Shown: positions 15,217-23,477 of the stretch, piece after piece
Position numbering within the stretch: position 1 is the stretch's first letter
How the letters are laid out: the number at the start of each line of letters is the position of its first letter
Source: Treponema putidum
GTDB taxonomy: Bacteria > Spirochaetota > Spirochaetia > Treponematales > Treponemataceae
Direction: 5' to 3'
DNA length: 64,000 nucleotides
Assembly: GCF_000755145.1 (NCBI RefSeq)
Contig: NZ_CP009228.1
Span: 2,341,694-2,405,693, forward strand
Made by a program: the position numbers and the translations under genes
The notes under the pieces: generated by a model
Told to the model about the DNA's origin: nothing
Seen by the model: only the letters and a program-made list of their open reading frames with translations
Database searches by the model: none

Positions 15217-17754
15217 TTATTTACTTAAATGATGTATTTCTTCAATATAATGCTCAGGGAAGTTTTCTATATTAAGTTTATATAAATTGAAATATTCTTG
15301 TATTTTTTCATCGGATAAAGAATCTAACTCATACTTTTGAATTTCTTTAAGGAATGCTTTTATATTGTCTTTAAATTTCTTTACTCCATTCTTTCTCATT
15401 ACAAAAACTTTCTCATTAAAATTCGCATCATGAGATAATTTTTTCGTTGGAATTATCATTATACGCAAAACATCAACATATTCCCCATATTCTTCTTTAA
15501 ACCATCCACAATGATTATTAAATTGCCCCGCTTCCGATTTTTTTATAGCATTTCTATGTTCTTCAACCTCACTTTTACATTCAAAAATGACATATTTCTT
15601 ATTGGATACACACCATAAGTTGTCTGGACCCTTTCGAATTTCTTGATCTGGGCGCTGGCTAACATAACCTAACATTTCCCCTAAATCTTGTAAAGATGAC
15701 TCAAACTTTTCAGCTGGCATTCCAAAAGAGAATTTTTCTATTGCTTCATTCATATGCAAATTTAACTCTTTAAAATCACTATATTTACTGATATATTTTT
15801 TAAATCTATTAATTCTGTTCTCATTTAGAAAAGAAATTTTTGAGTATACAATACCATTGTCCGGCTTTAATAATTGAGTGTTCAATTTAAATGCTTCTTT
15901 TTGAAATAAAGCAGATTTTTCTTTAGAGAACATATAGGCATACCTTGCCATTTGTTCTAAATACCAACCTTTTTCTAAATCATCTTTGATATATTTATCT
16001 ATAAATCTTTGAGTTTCATTTACTGCTTTTTCGTATTCTGCTTGAGAAAACAACCGTTCCAATTCATTTTCTTTCTCATACCTTTCATAAATTGTATTTT
16101 CTATGTCTTCTTCACTAATTTCATTCATTTCAGTAGCATAATATTCCTTCCATCCATCATCTCTTTTAATCATTTGTTCTATTAGCGAAATAATTTGCTT
16201 CATCGGAGAATCGTTTTCTTGTACTTCTTCTTTAGCCATTTTTGCGACTTCAAAACCAATTTCTATTTGTTTTTGAGTTTGATTAGAAAAATACTTTTTT
16301 GTCAGAGCTCCTCTCATAAACTTTTCTATATCTGATCCTATAATGAGGATTGCACAATAATCTTTTTCACCACGAACAGCTCTCCCTATCCCTTGTTCAA
16401 TTTTCTGAGCAATTTTTTTATTTATAATTTCACTGTTAGGACAGCATTTTTCTTCATATCTATCCGCATAATTGTTTAAGTACGGCATTGAATCCATAAT
16501 TAAAATCCTACAACTTTCATCAGGTAAATCAATTCCATCGTATCTATTATTTATTACAATTGTATCGTGAAAATTTCCTTTTCTCAAGTCATCTATTACA
16601 GAAAATAATTCTTGATTATCTTTGGGAAACTTTGCTCCCAAAGCATTGTAGTAATTAGCTCTTTTCGTATTAGGAACTATAATAACAATGCCAAATTCCT
16701 CTTGCTTGACAGATGCAAATTTAGTTGCAACCAAATCTCTATCGCAATTTTCATCAATTGATGATGGCATCAATAGCATCTTTTCACCAGACCATCTTAA
16801 CTTAGGATATTTGATTGGATTAACAACAGCTTCAACTGAAAAATTCAGACCCTTAACAAAAAAAATATCTTCTTGAGTTGTAGCAGACATTAAAATTCGT
16901 CTGTGAGCTCTCGAAAAAGTTCCAAATTGGGTTACATTAATGTTGTAGGGAGATATTTCAATTTTATTTCCTGAAATAAAGCAAGAATACTCTATTATTC
17001 TATCTTTCATCAGAGGCCACACAAACTTAATTTCATCCATAGAGGTAGATTCAGAAAGAATAGTCAGGATTTCAGTTTTTTTATTGTTCCAAGACCAATA
17101 AGGAACCATCATAAAGGTTTCATACTCCCCAGTTTTAATATCTAAATAACTTCCTTCGCCTTGTTCTATTAAATCTTCCGAAAATAAAGTTAATATTTTA
17201 TTATATAAAGCTTCATTTGAGTTTCTGCTAACAGTTACTGTAAATGCATCTTTTAAAACATCTATGCACGCATGAGAATCATCCAAAACAACTGTACTAG
17301 CTTTCACGCAATTATTACCTATACCAAAAATTGACTTCCCATTGAATATCTTATGAGCATGTATAATTAGTATTTTTTCGCATGAGTGAAAGTCATTTGG
17401 TATATTATTATTCTCATCAACTACACAATACGGAATGCCAAATTTCAAAGCTTCATTACAAACCTGATGAACTAAATAAAGATTAGGACACACATATATA
17501 CACGGACCCTCACCAAGATTAATAACTGATTGAAGCATAAGTAAACCTATAAGTGTTTTTCCTTCTCCAGTATGTAGTTTTACAATAAGATCTCTCTCAT
17601 TTATTCTGTTGTTAAACCACTCATTTAAAGTGTATTCTTGAGCAGGTCTCAAAGGACCTGCAATACTTTTTCTATCAAGCGTATTATATAAATCAATAGG
17701 ATTAATAACTTTCGATTTGCTTTTTGAAGCAATTTTTTTCTTAAAATCTATCAC
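15217..17754 (-). CDS. SF2 helicase fused to a PD-(D/E)xK-type nuclease domain (possible defence protein)
   Basis: An 845-residue protein. The N-terminal half is a superfamily 2 helicase: Walker A HTGEGKT near residue 61, motif II VLDDSH near 158, motif III-like LMSATTQE near 290, and motif VI EQGIGRAVRG near 461. After a helical middle, residues about 685-760 hold GPDNLW then YVIFECKSE, the Asp and Glu-x-Lys arrangement of PD-(D/E)xK nucleases. It likely unwinds and cuts DNA. It lies alone between tetR and the MATE gene that tetR seems to control, suggesting a later insertion. It is AT-rich with few preferred codons of neighbouring housekeeping genes. Single-gene phage defence is an inference. 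Confidence 0.72.
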   Translation of the reverse strand: MIDFKKKIASKSKSKVINPIDLYNTLDRKSIAGPLRPAQEYTLNEWFNNRINERDLIVKLHTGEGKTLIGLLMLQSVINLGEGPCIYVCPNLYLVHQVCNEALKFGIPYCVVDENNNIPNDFHSCEKILIIHAHKIFNGKSIFGIGNNCVKASTVVLDDSHACIDVLKDAFTVTVSRNSNEALYNKILTLFSEDLIEQGEGSYLDIKTGEYETFMMVPYWSWNNKKTEILTILSESTSMDEIKFVWPLMKDRIIEYSCFISGNKIEISPYNINVTQFGTFSRAHRRILMSATTQEDIFFVKGLNFSVEAVVNPIKYPKLRWSGEKMLLMPSSIDENCDRDLVATKFASVKQEEFGIVIIVPNTKRANYYNALGAKFPKDNQELFSVIDDLRKGNFHDTIVINNRYDGIDLPDESCRILIMDSMPYLNNYADRYEEKCCPNSEIINKKIAQKIEQGIGRAVRGEKDYCAILIIGSDIEKFMRGALTKKYFSNQTQKQIEIGFEVAKMAKEEVQENDSPMKQIISLIEQMIKRDDGWKEYYATEMNEISEEDIENTIYERYEKENELERLFSQAEYEKAVNETQRFIDKYIKDDLEKGWYLEQMARYAYMFSKEKSALFQKEAFKLNTQLLKPDNGIVYSKISFLNENRINRFKKYISKYSDFKELNLHMNEAIEKFSFGMPAEKFESSLQDLGEMLGYVSQRPDQEIRKGPDNLWCVSNKKYVIFECKSEVEEHRNAIKKSEAGQFNNHCGWFKEEYGEYVDVLRIMIIPTKKLSHDANFNEKVFVMRKNGVKKFKDNIKAFLKEIQKYELDSLSDEKIQEYFNLYKLNIENFPEHYIEEIHHLSK

Positions 17755-17782
17755 ATTATCTCTCCTCTACCCTGTTTACCCT

Positions 17783-18418
17783 CTATTTCTCCCCATCTTG
17801 CAATCCAAAAACCTTCCTCCAGCCGGCGGAAAAAAAATCGGCAAGGGTTTTCATTGAGTTTAAAGCATCTTTTTTTTTGAAATTATGCAGTACGGTTTCA
17901 AAGATGCATGAAAAATATGCATGGGTCAGCATGTGCAGTTCTTTCGGCGGAAGACGGCGGACGGTAATGCCTTTTTTTCCAAGCAGTTCGCAGGTTTTAT
18001 ACATATCCTTAATTTCCCGCTCTACCATCCAATCGGTAAATTCGGCATATTTTGTACCTGAGGCGCAGCAGAGAATCAGCTTAAAGGCTTCAAGATGATC
18101 AAAAATATAAGAGACAAAATCTTCAAGAGCTTCTGCCGAGACTTTCCATATTTTATCGATACCGCTGTTTTCAAGCACAGTAAAACATAGTTTTTCGGAG
18201 GCGGAATACTGTGCTTGCAATCCCTGAATTGCAGGTTCCACCAATGCGGAAAAAAGGTCGGCCTTATCCTTAAAGTGCCGGTAAAATCCGCCTGTGGTAA
18301 CGCCTGAAAGCCTGCATATTTCACGCAAATTGGCACGCTCAAAGCCTTCTTTCAAAAAAAGTTCTTTACCGTTTTTGAGAATCGTTTCGTGTGTTTGTGC
18401 GTAAGTTCCGGTATTCAT
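17783..18418 (-). CDS. TetR/AcrR-family transcriptional repressor
   Basis: A 211-residue regulator with an N-terminal helix-turn-helix (ILKNGKELFLKEGFERANL, then GVTTGGFYRHFKDKADLFSAL, residues about 14-58). The C-terminal part is a helical ligand-binding domain typical of the family. A 7-3-7 palindrome sits between its own -10 box and its start, so it probably represses itself. Related sites occur upstream of the MATE exporter and, as a half site, over the -35 box of the divergent methyltransferase gene. It most likely senses a toxic compound exported by the pump. Confidence 0.9.
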   Translation of the reverse strand: MNTGTYAQTHETILKNGKELFLKEGFERANLREICRLSGVTTGGFYRHFKDKADLFSALVEPAIQGLQAQYSASEKLCFTVLENSGIDKIWKVSAEALEDFVSYIFDHLEAFKLILCCASGTKYAEFTDWMVEREIKDMYKTCELLGKKGITVRRLPPKELHMLTHAYFSCIFETVLHNFKKKDALNSMKTLADFFSAGWRKVFGLQDGEK

Positions 18419-18429
18419 ATTTTCCGCCT

Positions 18430-18473
18430 TGATAACTATGTTACCAGTATATTTAAAGAAAAAACTTTGTCAA
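18430..18473 (-). promoter_or_regulatory. tetR promoter with overlapping operator palindrome
   Basis: Minus-strand TTGACA (18473-18468), a 16-base spacer and TATACT (18451-18446). The palindrome TGATAAC-TAT-GTTACCA (18430-18446) starts inside the -10 box and ends 11 bases before the tetR ATG, a good position for autorepression. Confidence 0.65.
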
Positions 18474-18492
18474 TAGGAAAAATTTTTACCGC

Positions 18493-18521
18493 TTGATAAC
18501 CATAGCACTTAACCGTATACT
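18493..18521 (+). promoter_or_regulatory. Promoter of the methyltransferase gene with operator half site
   Basis: TTGATA at 18493-18498, a 17-base spacer, then TATACT at 18516-18521. The -35 box is part of TGATAACCATAGCA, which resembles the left half of the TetR operators nearby. Repression of both divergent genes by TetR is plausible. Confidence 0.55.
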
Positions 18522-18579
18522 AAGCTTATATATTTTACAAAAAAACTATTACCAAAGCTGAGGCCTTATAAGGAAAACT

Positions 18580-19299
18580 ATGAATGTATACGATTTAATT
18601 GCAGAACATTACAGCGAACTTTTTCCGATTGAAGCGGAAAAAATTGATTTTATCAGGCATCTTTGTCCTTTACCCGGCAGATTGTGCGATGCAGGCTGTG
18701 CAACCGGTGAACTTGCAATGGGTTTATATCAAAAGGGATATAATATATGCGGACTTGACTTAAATGCAAAGATGATTGGAATTGCAGAAAAGAAAGCTTC
18801 GTGTATCCGCAAAACAGGTGAACTTATGTTCTATCATGCAGATATCGCCGATATTATGCAGTTCGGTAAATTTAAGGGTGTGTTGTGTTTCGGTAATACG
18901 CTTCCGCATTTGCGTGATGAAGATATTCTCCGCCGTTTTTTTAGTTCCGTGTATCGCTCATTAGAGGAGCACGGCATCTTTATTGTTGAAGTACTCAATT
19001 ATGACCGCATCCTTACCGAGAAAAAAATGGATTTTAAAGATAAAGAAACAAAAGATTTTATTTTTAAGCGGAACTATGATTTTTTACCTGACGGGAATAT
19101 CAGATTTACTATAGAATTTACCGATAAGCAGCGCAGTACCGTCGGTTCGGATTTTACGGTATTACATCCTCTGAAGAAGCAAATGCTTTTAGCCTTATTT
19201 AAGCAGGCAGGATTCAAATCCGTTTCAGCCTATTCGGATTATACCTTTACGGAAAGCCGTGCAGAAGATTATGCCGTAGTATACACAGCAAGTAAATAA
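18580..19299 (+). CDS. Class I SAM-dependent methyltransferase
   Basis: A 239-residue soluble enzyme. The SAM-binding motif I is LCDAGCATGELAMGLYQKG (residues about 32-50), motif II has the acidic end of strand 2 (ICGLDLNAKMI), and motif IV is GVLCFGNTLPHL. Start ATG 18580 follows AAGGA by 5 bases. The substrate is not evident: the C-terminal half resembles methyltransferases of small molecules rather than rRNA or DNA. Divergent from tetR with a shared 161-base control region, so it may modify the compound that the repressor senses. Confidence 0.82.
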   Translation: MNVYDLIAEHYSELFPIEAEKIDFIRHLCPLPGRLCDAGCATGELAMGLYQKGYNICGLDLNAKMIGIAEKKASCIRKTGELMFYHADIADIMQFGKFKGVLCFGNTLPHLRDEDILRRFFSSVYRSLEEHGIFIVEVLNYDRILTEKKMDFKDKETKDFIFKRNYDFLPDGNIRFTIEFTDKQRSTVGSDFTVLHPLKKQMLLALFKQAGFKSVSAYSDYTFTESRAEDYAVVYTASK

Positions 19300-19402
19300 T
19301 AGGTATAATCCCGTATTCTGATTTTAACAAGGATCCGTTTATGAAAAACATAAAATATTTTTACATGGTCTTTATTTTTTTTCGGTTATTGTAATAAAAG
19401 GC

Positions 19403-20161
19403 ATGGCGGCGGAAAACAACAAAGAGTACAAAGTACTGATAGGTATGGCTCCCGACAAAGCGGTAAATCTTAAAGGAATAAAAACACTGGTAATTGATGC
19501 TGAATTTTTTTCTAAAGAAGATATAGCACAGCTTCACAAAAATGGGAATGTTAATATATTTTCTTATTTAAACATCGGCTCTATCGAAACATTCCGAAAT
19601 GATTATGAAGCATTTAAAGATCTAGCTTTAGGCGACTATGAAAATTGGGATGAAGAAAAATGGATAAATGTTGCGGACAAAAGATGGCAAAAAAGAATAA
19701 AGGAGAAAGCTCAGCTTTTATCTCAAAAAGGCATAGACGGTTTTTTTCTTGATAATGCCGATGTTTATTATCATTATCAAAGGCCCGAAATATATCAGGG
19801 ACTTATAACCCTTTTACATGAAATACATAAAGAAAATAAACCTATTATAATCAACGGCGGAGATACTTTTATAAGTCAAGCAATGAAGCAAAATGCTCTT
19901 AAAGGAATCGTAACAGGAATAAATCAAGAAAGCGTCTTTACCGAAATAAATTTTAAGGACAACACATTTGGAGTAAAACCTATAGAAGACAGAGAGTATT
20001 TTTTTGCCTATTTGGATCAATGTAAAACCTACGGATTTACAGTCTATTTACTTGAATACGGTGCCGCAAAAAAAGTTGAAAAAGAGATAAAGGCGTATTG
20101 TAAAAAAAAGGGATTTACCTATTACATATCCCATTCATTACAACTCGATAAACTTTTTTAA
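19403..20161 (+). CDS. GH114-like (endo-alpha-1,4-polygalactosaminidase type) protein; signal peptide out of frame
   Basis: The 252-residue body is a TIM-barrel-type glycosidase of the TM1410/GH114 group: ISYLNIGSIE-like strand (IFSYLNIGSIETF), DGFFLDNADVYYHYQ with a catalytic-type Asp, PIIINGGDTFI, GIVTGINQESVF and VYLLEYG. Such enzymes attack galactosaminidic polysaccharides. The ATG at 19403 gives no export signal, but an ATG at 19341 begins a clear signal peptide (MKNIKYFYMVFIFF) that hits TAA because of the length of a T8 run at 19375-19382. One more T would join it in frame, ending with a plausible cleavage site (GMAAEN). As read, the protein would be cytoplasmic. Confidence 0.75.
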   Translation: MAAENNKEYKVLIGMAPDKAVNLKGIKTLVIDAEFFSKEDIAQLHKNGNVNIFSYLNIGSIETFRNDYEAFKDLALGDYENWDEEKWINVADKRWQKRIKEKAQLLSQKGIDGFFLDNADVYYHYQRPEIYQGLITLLHEIHKENKPIIINGGDTFISQAMKQNALKGIVTGINQESVFTEINFKDNTFGVKPIEDREYFFAYLDQCKTYGFTVYLLEYGAAKKVEKEIKAYCKKKGFTYYISHSLQLDKLF

Positions 20162-20192
20162 CGCGGAAAAATTATATTTTAAGAAAAATTTT

Positions 20193-20435
20193 ATGACAAA
20201 CAAAAACAATTCTGCTTCAAATAGTAAAGTAGAAACTGACGATGCCATTTTAAAACAAGATAAAAACAATAAACCGGAAACTCATGAAGAGCAAGGTAAA
20301 AAAATAAATATCTATTATTATACTTTTAAAGAAAGGCCAATCCGTGTTATCCCATTGCATACTCCCGCAAGAAAAAATGTAGCAATAGATATAAAAAAAG
20401 CACTATATAAATATATACTAAAAAATAATAAGTAA
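20193..20435 (+). CDS. Small hypothetical protein
   Basis: An 80-residue frame beginning MTNKNNSASN. The first 45 residues are polar and probably disordered, rich in Asn, Lys, Asp and Glu. The C-terminal part (INIYYYTFKERPIRVIPLHT, then a lysine-rich helix) is compact. It starts 31 bases after the GH114-like gene and is followed by a strong terminator, so it is probably the last gene of that transcript. The ribosome site is weak (AAGAAAA). I do not recognise it. Confidence 0.45.
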   Translation: MTNKNNSASNSKVETDDAILKQDKNNKPETHEEQGKKINIYYYTFKERPIRVIPLHTPARKNVAIDIKKALYKYILKNNK

Positions 20436-20453
20436 TCTTACCCCGCTACTCCG

Positions 20454-20511
20454 AGAGTTTGCGCTTGCCGCAAACTCTAAACTAAAAATCGGACACGGAT
20501 GTCCGATTTTT
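20454..20511 (+). terminator. Double hairpin ending in a strong intrinsic terminator
   Basis: First hairpin AGAGTTTGC/GCAAACTCT at 20454-20478, nearly identical to hairpin 2 of the repeat at 14991-15017. Second hairpin AAAAATCGGACA/TGTCCGATTTTT at 20484-20511, a 12-bp stem with 4-base loop and U-rich end, able to terminate in either direction. Confidence 0.75.
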
Positions 20512-20575
20512 AGCGAACTACTTGAATTTTTACCGATTTTCTTTTATACTTCTCTGATTTTAAATTAGGAGATGT

Positions 20576-20732
20576 GATAAACAGTTCGGCAGAAATTCAG
20601 CCTCCCTGTTTATCTGTCGAGTTTTGTACATTAAGTACAAAACATCGCAATATTATATATGCTTTTTCACTTCGTTGCAAAAGCATGAAAAAAACTTTTT
20701 TCGCAAATTGCTATTTGCTGCAAAAAGTTTTT
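20576..20732 (+). repeat. Four-hairpin element, copy A (leader of the upp-like gene)
   Basis: Hairpin 1: GATAAACAG/CTGTTTATC at 20576-20614 (39 bases). Hairpin 2: GTTTTGTAC/GTACAAAAC at 20621-20643. Hairpin 3: ATGCTTTT/AAAAGCAT at 20659-20686. Hairpin 4: AAAAACTTTTT/AAAAAGTTTTT at 20690-20732 with an inner GCAAAT/ATTTGC stem at 20703-20718. An AGGAG precedes the element (20567-20571) and a GGGAG ribosome site follows directly. The element contains no stop codon in the frame of the following gene, which makes that gene look artificially long. Confidence 0.8.
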
Positions 20733-20744
20733 ATGGGAGCCGAT

Positions 20745-21806
20745 ATGGGTAAGGTAATTATGGGGGCGGAAGCTCTTGACGGGTATTTAACTGAAGACGA
20801 TCTAAGGCATCTTAACGAAATGAATGTTCTTTATCAGGAAGCTATTGAAAATTTTACTGTTTTAGAAAAGGAAAACGGCGAAAAAAAGAAAAAGGCCAAA
20901 GATGAGATTATAAGGCTTTATACCGAGATGGGGCATCTTATGCAGAATATATGCAAAGAAATACCTCAACTTAAAGTTTTTTCTTTTGATACTGAACATG
21001 AAAATCATGCTGAGGCTTCAAGGGTTATTGCAAAACTCCGCTCCATAAAAACCGAGCACAGCGAATTTTTATACTATACACAGCGTTCTTTTGAAATGCT
21101 TTTTAAACTTGCTTATAAGGGGCACCAAAAAGACAAGAAAAACTATCTTGTAGTAAAAACTCCGGTAAAGGTTCCTGTTCAAAACTATGCGGTTCACAAG
21201 ATAACCGACATTGATCATAAAATTGAAAATACCGTTATGTGTGTTATGTTGAGAGGAGCCCTCCTCCCATCTATGATTCTTTCAAAAGAAATTGAAGAGT
21301 ATTCTTCACACGGCTATGTAACACCCTTTGCCCTCTTTAAGATTAAAAGAGATGATTCCCGCAAGGAAGACGATATGCAATACATCCTTGATTTGGATAA
21401 GTCTTATTTTAATCTAAAAGATTTGGACGGAAAGGACCTTATCTTTGCCGACCCGATGAATGCGACCGGAGGAAGCCTCGTAACCGTTGTAAAACACCTA
21501 AAAAAACTGGGCGTAAAGCCGAAATCGATAAGCTGTTTCCATGTAATTTCTGCCTTGAAGGGAGCCTTACGCATTGTGCGTGCCTTGGATAACTGCACAC
21601 TTTACACCCTTTGGATGGACCCTGCCCTAAATGCTTCAGCCTATATCATGCCGGGCCTCGGCGATGCAGGAGACAGGATAAACGGAACCGATACCGATGA
21701 AACACCCCGAAACATCATTCAGCTCCTTGCAGACTACGGCTCAAATATTGCGGGGCTCTACCGCTCTCAGCTGCGGCAGATAGAAAAAACCGTTTTAGGA
21801 AATTAA
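20745..21806 (+). CDS. Uracil phosphoribosyltransferase-like protein with N-terminal extension
   Basis: The C-terminal 220 residues match Upp: [17 protein letters not shown], the PRPP loop [14 protein letters not shown], and the uracil-binding tail [14 protein letters not shown]. It would convert uracil and PRPP to UMP. The first 130 residues are a helical extension ([20 protein letters not shown], then a lysine-rich segment) not found in ordinary Upp of about 210 residues; its role is unknown. The open frame reaches back to 20574 through the hairpin repeat. GGGAG followed 5 bases later by ATG 20745 is the best start; ATG 20733 and 20760 are alternatives. The enlarged form might act on another base or have a regulatory role. 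Confidence 0.8.
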   Translation: MGKVIMGAEALDGYLTEDDLRHLNEMNVLYQEAIENFTVLEKENGEKKKKAKDEIIRLYTEMGHLMQNICKEIPQLKVFSFDTEHENHAEASRVIAKLRSIKTEHSEFLYYTQRSFEMLFKLAYKGHQKDKKNYLVVKTPVKVPVQNYAVHKITDIDHKIENTVMCVMLRGALLPSMILSKEIEEYSSHGYVTPFALFKIKRDDSRKEDDMQYILDLDKSYFNLKDLDGKDLIFADPMNATGGSLVTVVKHLKKLGVKPKSISCFHVISALKGALRIVRALDNCTLYTLWMDPALNASAYIMPGLGDAGDRINGTDTDETPRNIIQLLADYGSNIAGLYRSQLRQIEKTVLGN

Positions 21807-21863
21807 AACTTTTTATGGGAGAAAAAAGGTGAGAAAAATATTTTTATAGTTTTTGTTGGAGTC

Positions 21864-22475
21864 TTGTTTTTTCTTTGTTTTACAAAAGCTTTTGCAAAAG
21901 GAGCTGTTGAAGAAGACCTTGCAGGAGAGTATTTTTCTATAGCTCAAGGCTATACAGAGTTAAAAAACTATTCTAAGGCTGCAGATTATTATCTTAAAGC
22001 CGAAAAGTCTGAAAAATATAAAAATGCAGCTCAATATAATTTGGCACAAGTTTATGCCCTTCAAAATGAATGGGAAAGCTGCCTAAAATATATTGAACCC
22101 CTCTATAAAAAAGCTCCCGAAAACATAAAAATATCTACAGCCTACGCCTATGCTCTGGCCTCATCCGGAAAAGAAGAAAAAGCTCTTTTAATTTATGAAA
22201 AGATTTATTTGGAAGATAAGGAAACTCCTGAATATTTCTTTAACTATGTTAGGATTTTAATTATAGTAAAAAAATACGAAAAAGCAAAAGAACTTCTTAA
22301 CGAATCCAAGGAAAAATTTACACAAGAAGATGATAAAAAAACTATTAGTGAACTTGAAAAAGAAATAGAAAAACTTTTAAATCCGCCTGAACTAAAAAAA
22401 GAAGATAAAACAACAGAAAAAAAAGATTCAATGCAAGATGATAAAAAGTCTAAAGGAAAAAAGCAAGAAACCTAA
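21864..22475 (+). CDS. TPR-repeat protein, probably exported; signal peptide disrupted
   Basis: About four tetratricopeptide repeats (YFSIAQGYTELKNYSKAADY, YNLAQVYALQNEWESCLKYI, then AYALASSGKEEKALLIYEKI and FNYVRILIIVKKYEKAKELL) form a helical scaffold, followed by a Lys/Glu-rich tail (about 150-203). The open frame starts at a TTG inside the hydrophobic signal. A GTG at 21829 with GGGAG 7 bases upstream begins a signal peptide (MRKIFL) in another frame and stops at TAG; one extra T in the T5 run at 21841-21845 would restore a perfect signal ending AFAKG. Partner proteins are not identified. Its stop overlaps that of the convergent SPOR gene. Confidence 0.65.
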   Translation: MFFLCFTKAFAKGAVEEDLAGEYFSIAQGYTELKNYSKAADYYLKAEKSEKYKNAAQYNLAQVYALQNEWESCLKYIEPLYKKAPENIKISTAYAYALASSGKEEKALLIYEKIYLEDKETPEYFFNYVRILIIVKKYEKAKELLNESKEKFTQEDDKKTISELEKEIEKLLNPPELKKEDKTTEKKDSMQDDKKSKGKKQET

Positions 22476-23422
22476 TCAAAGATCGGAACGGCTTCATAGC
22501 CCTCGCTTTTTAGCCGGATAACCATATCTCCCTTGCCGTCATCCTTTACTAAAACCGAAAAGAAAGCCTCCTCCCCTCGCTCTTCTTTTTTTATTGTTAC
22601 AGTAAAGCCCTTTTTTTTAAGCTCATCTGCAAGGCTTTTTGCAAAATTTTCGGTTTTAAAAAAACCTGTTTGATAAAATTTTGCAGTTTCATTCTCATGA
22701 TTCTGTGCTAATGTTCCGCCTTGGTTTAATAAAACCGATTCAGAGCCTAAGTCAGCAAAAGATTCTTTCAATCCTCTATTTTGAGGCATTAAATACCAAA
22801 ATGTTTTAGGGCTCAAAAAAGCCTCACCCCGGACAACAGATGCCTCAATGCTGTTAGGGAATTTTTTTATGAGAGTGTTCTCAGCCTTCTTATCTCCATC
22901 AACCCACCAAAGAGTCAAAAGCATCGCAGGATGAAATTCTGCGAATTTTGAATCGGTAACATATTTTTTTATATTTTCAAGTGAAGCCTTTTCATCCGAT
23001 TTTAATTTAAGCCATTCAAAAAAAACAAGAATTTTTATATCCTCTTTTGAAAATGGAGCCTCAATGACGGGCAGCAAGCGGTTACGACAAAGTTCTGAAG
23101 CCTCGGTTATGTTATCGGCTAAAAGGAATGCTCCAAAAGCCTTGGTTAAAAGAGTTTTTCTTCCGGTTTCGGGAGAAAGTTCCGCAGCTTCAAGATAGTG
23201 TCTTCCTGCTCTCAAAAATAAATCAAACCTCTCTTCATAGTCAGCCAGCACGGCAAGAGCAATAATTTTTTCAGTATTTAAAGACATCTTACTTATTTCG
23301 GCTTCCATAAACGAAGATGCCTCAAAAGGAGTCTTTTTTGTAAAGCCTGTCTTTATAATCTTTTGAACATTTTGAGGCAAGGAATTTTGAGCAGTCAGGC
23401 TATGCAAAAAAAAGAGAAACAA
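22472..23422 (-). CDS. SPOR-domain envelope protein; signal peptide disrupted
   Basis: The C-terminal 75 residues look like a SPOR domain, which binds denuded peptidoglycan (AKFYQTGFFKTENFAKSLAD, ELKKKGFTVTIKKE, then two strands). The rest (about 25-240) is helical and repeat-like, resembling TPR-type solenoids. The frame begins at a TTG in the middle of a hydrophobic stretch ending SLTAQNS. An upstream ATG at 23453 begins MEFKIKKYYFF, but shifts out of frame at an A7 run; eight A residues would give a complete signal peptide (MEFKIKKILFFLLFLFFLHS). Probably periplasmic when intact. It lies next to the LapA-like gene. Confidence 0.65.
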   Translation of the reverse strand: MFLFFLHSLTAQNSLPQNVQKIIKTGFTKKTPFEASSFMEAEISKMSLNTEKIIALAVLADYEERFDLFLRAGRHYLEAAELSPETGRKTLLTKAFGAFLLADNITEASELCRNRLLPVIEAPFSKEDIKILVFFEWLKLKSDEKASLENIKKYVTDSKFAEFHPAMLLTLWWVDGDKKAENTLIKKFPNSIEASVVRGEAFLSPKTFWYLMPQNRGLKESFADLGSESVLLNQGGTLAQNHENETAKFYQTGFFKTENFAKSLADELKKKGFTVTIKKEERGEEAFFSVLVKDDGKGDMVIRLKSEGYEAVPIFD

Positions 23423-23477
23423 TAAAAAAAATAGTATTTTTTTATCTTAAATTCCATAAACCTTTTTATCTCTTACC

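Noticed and set aside
20574-20744. Coding extension of the upp-like gene to 20574, with a 57-residue leader
   Set aside because: The extra frame is the hairpin repeat copy A, seen with different sequence before other genes; GGGAG and ATG 20745 give a normal start.
20567-20750. Exact target-site duplication around copy A
   Set aside because: The flanks TTAGGAG and ATGGGAG are only similar and may both be ribosome sites; only copy C has an exact duplication.
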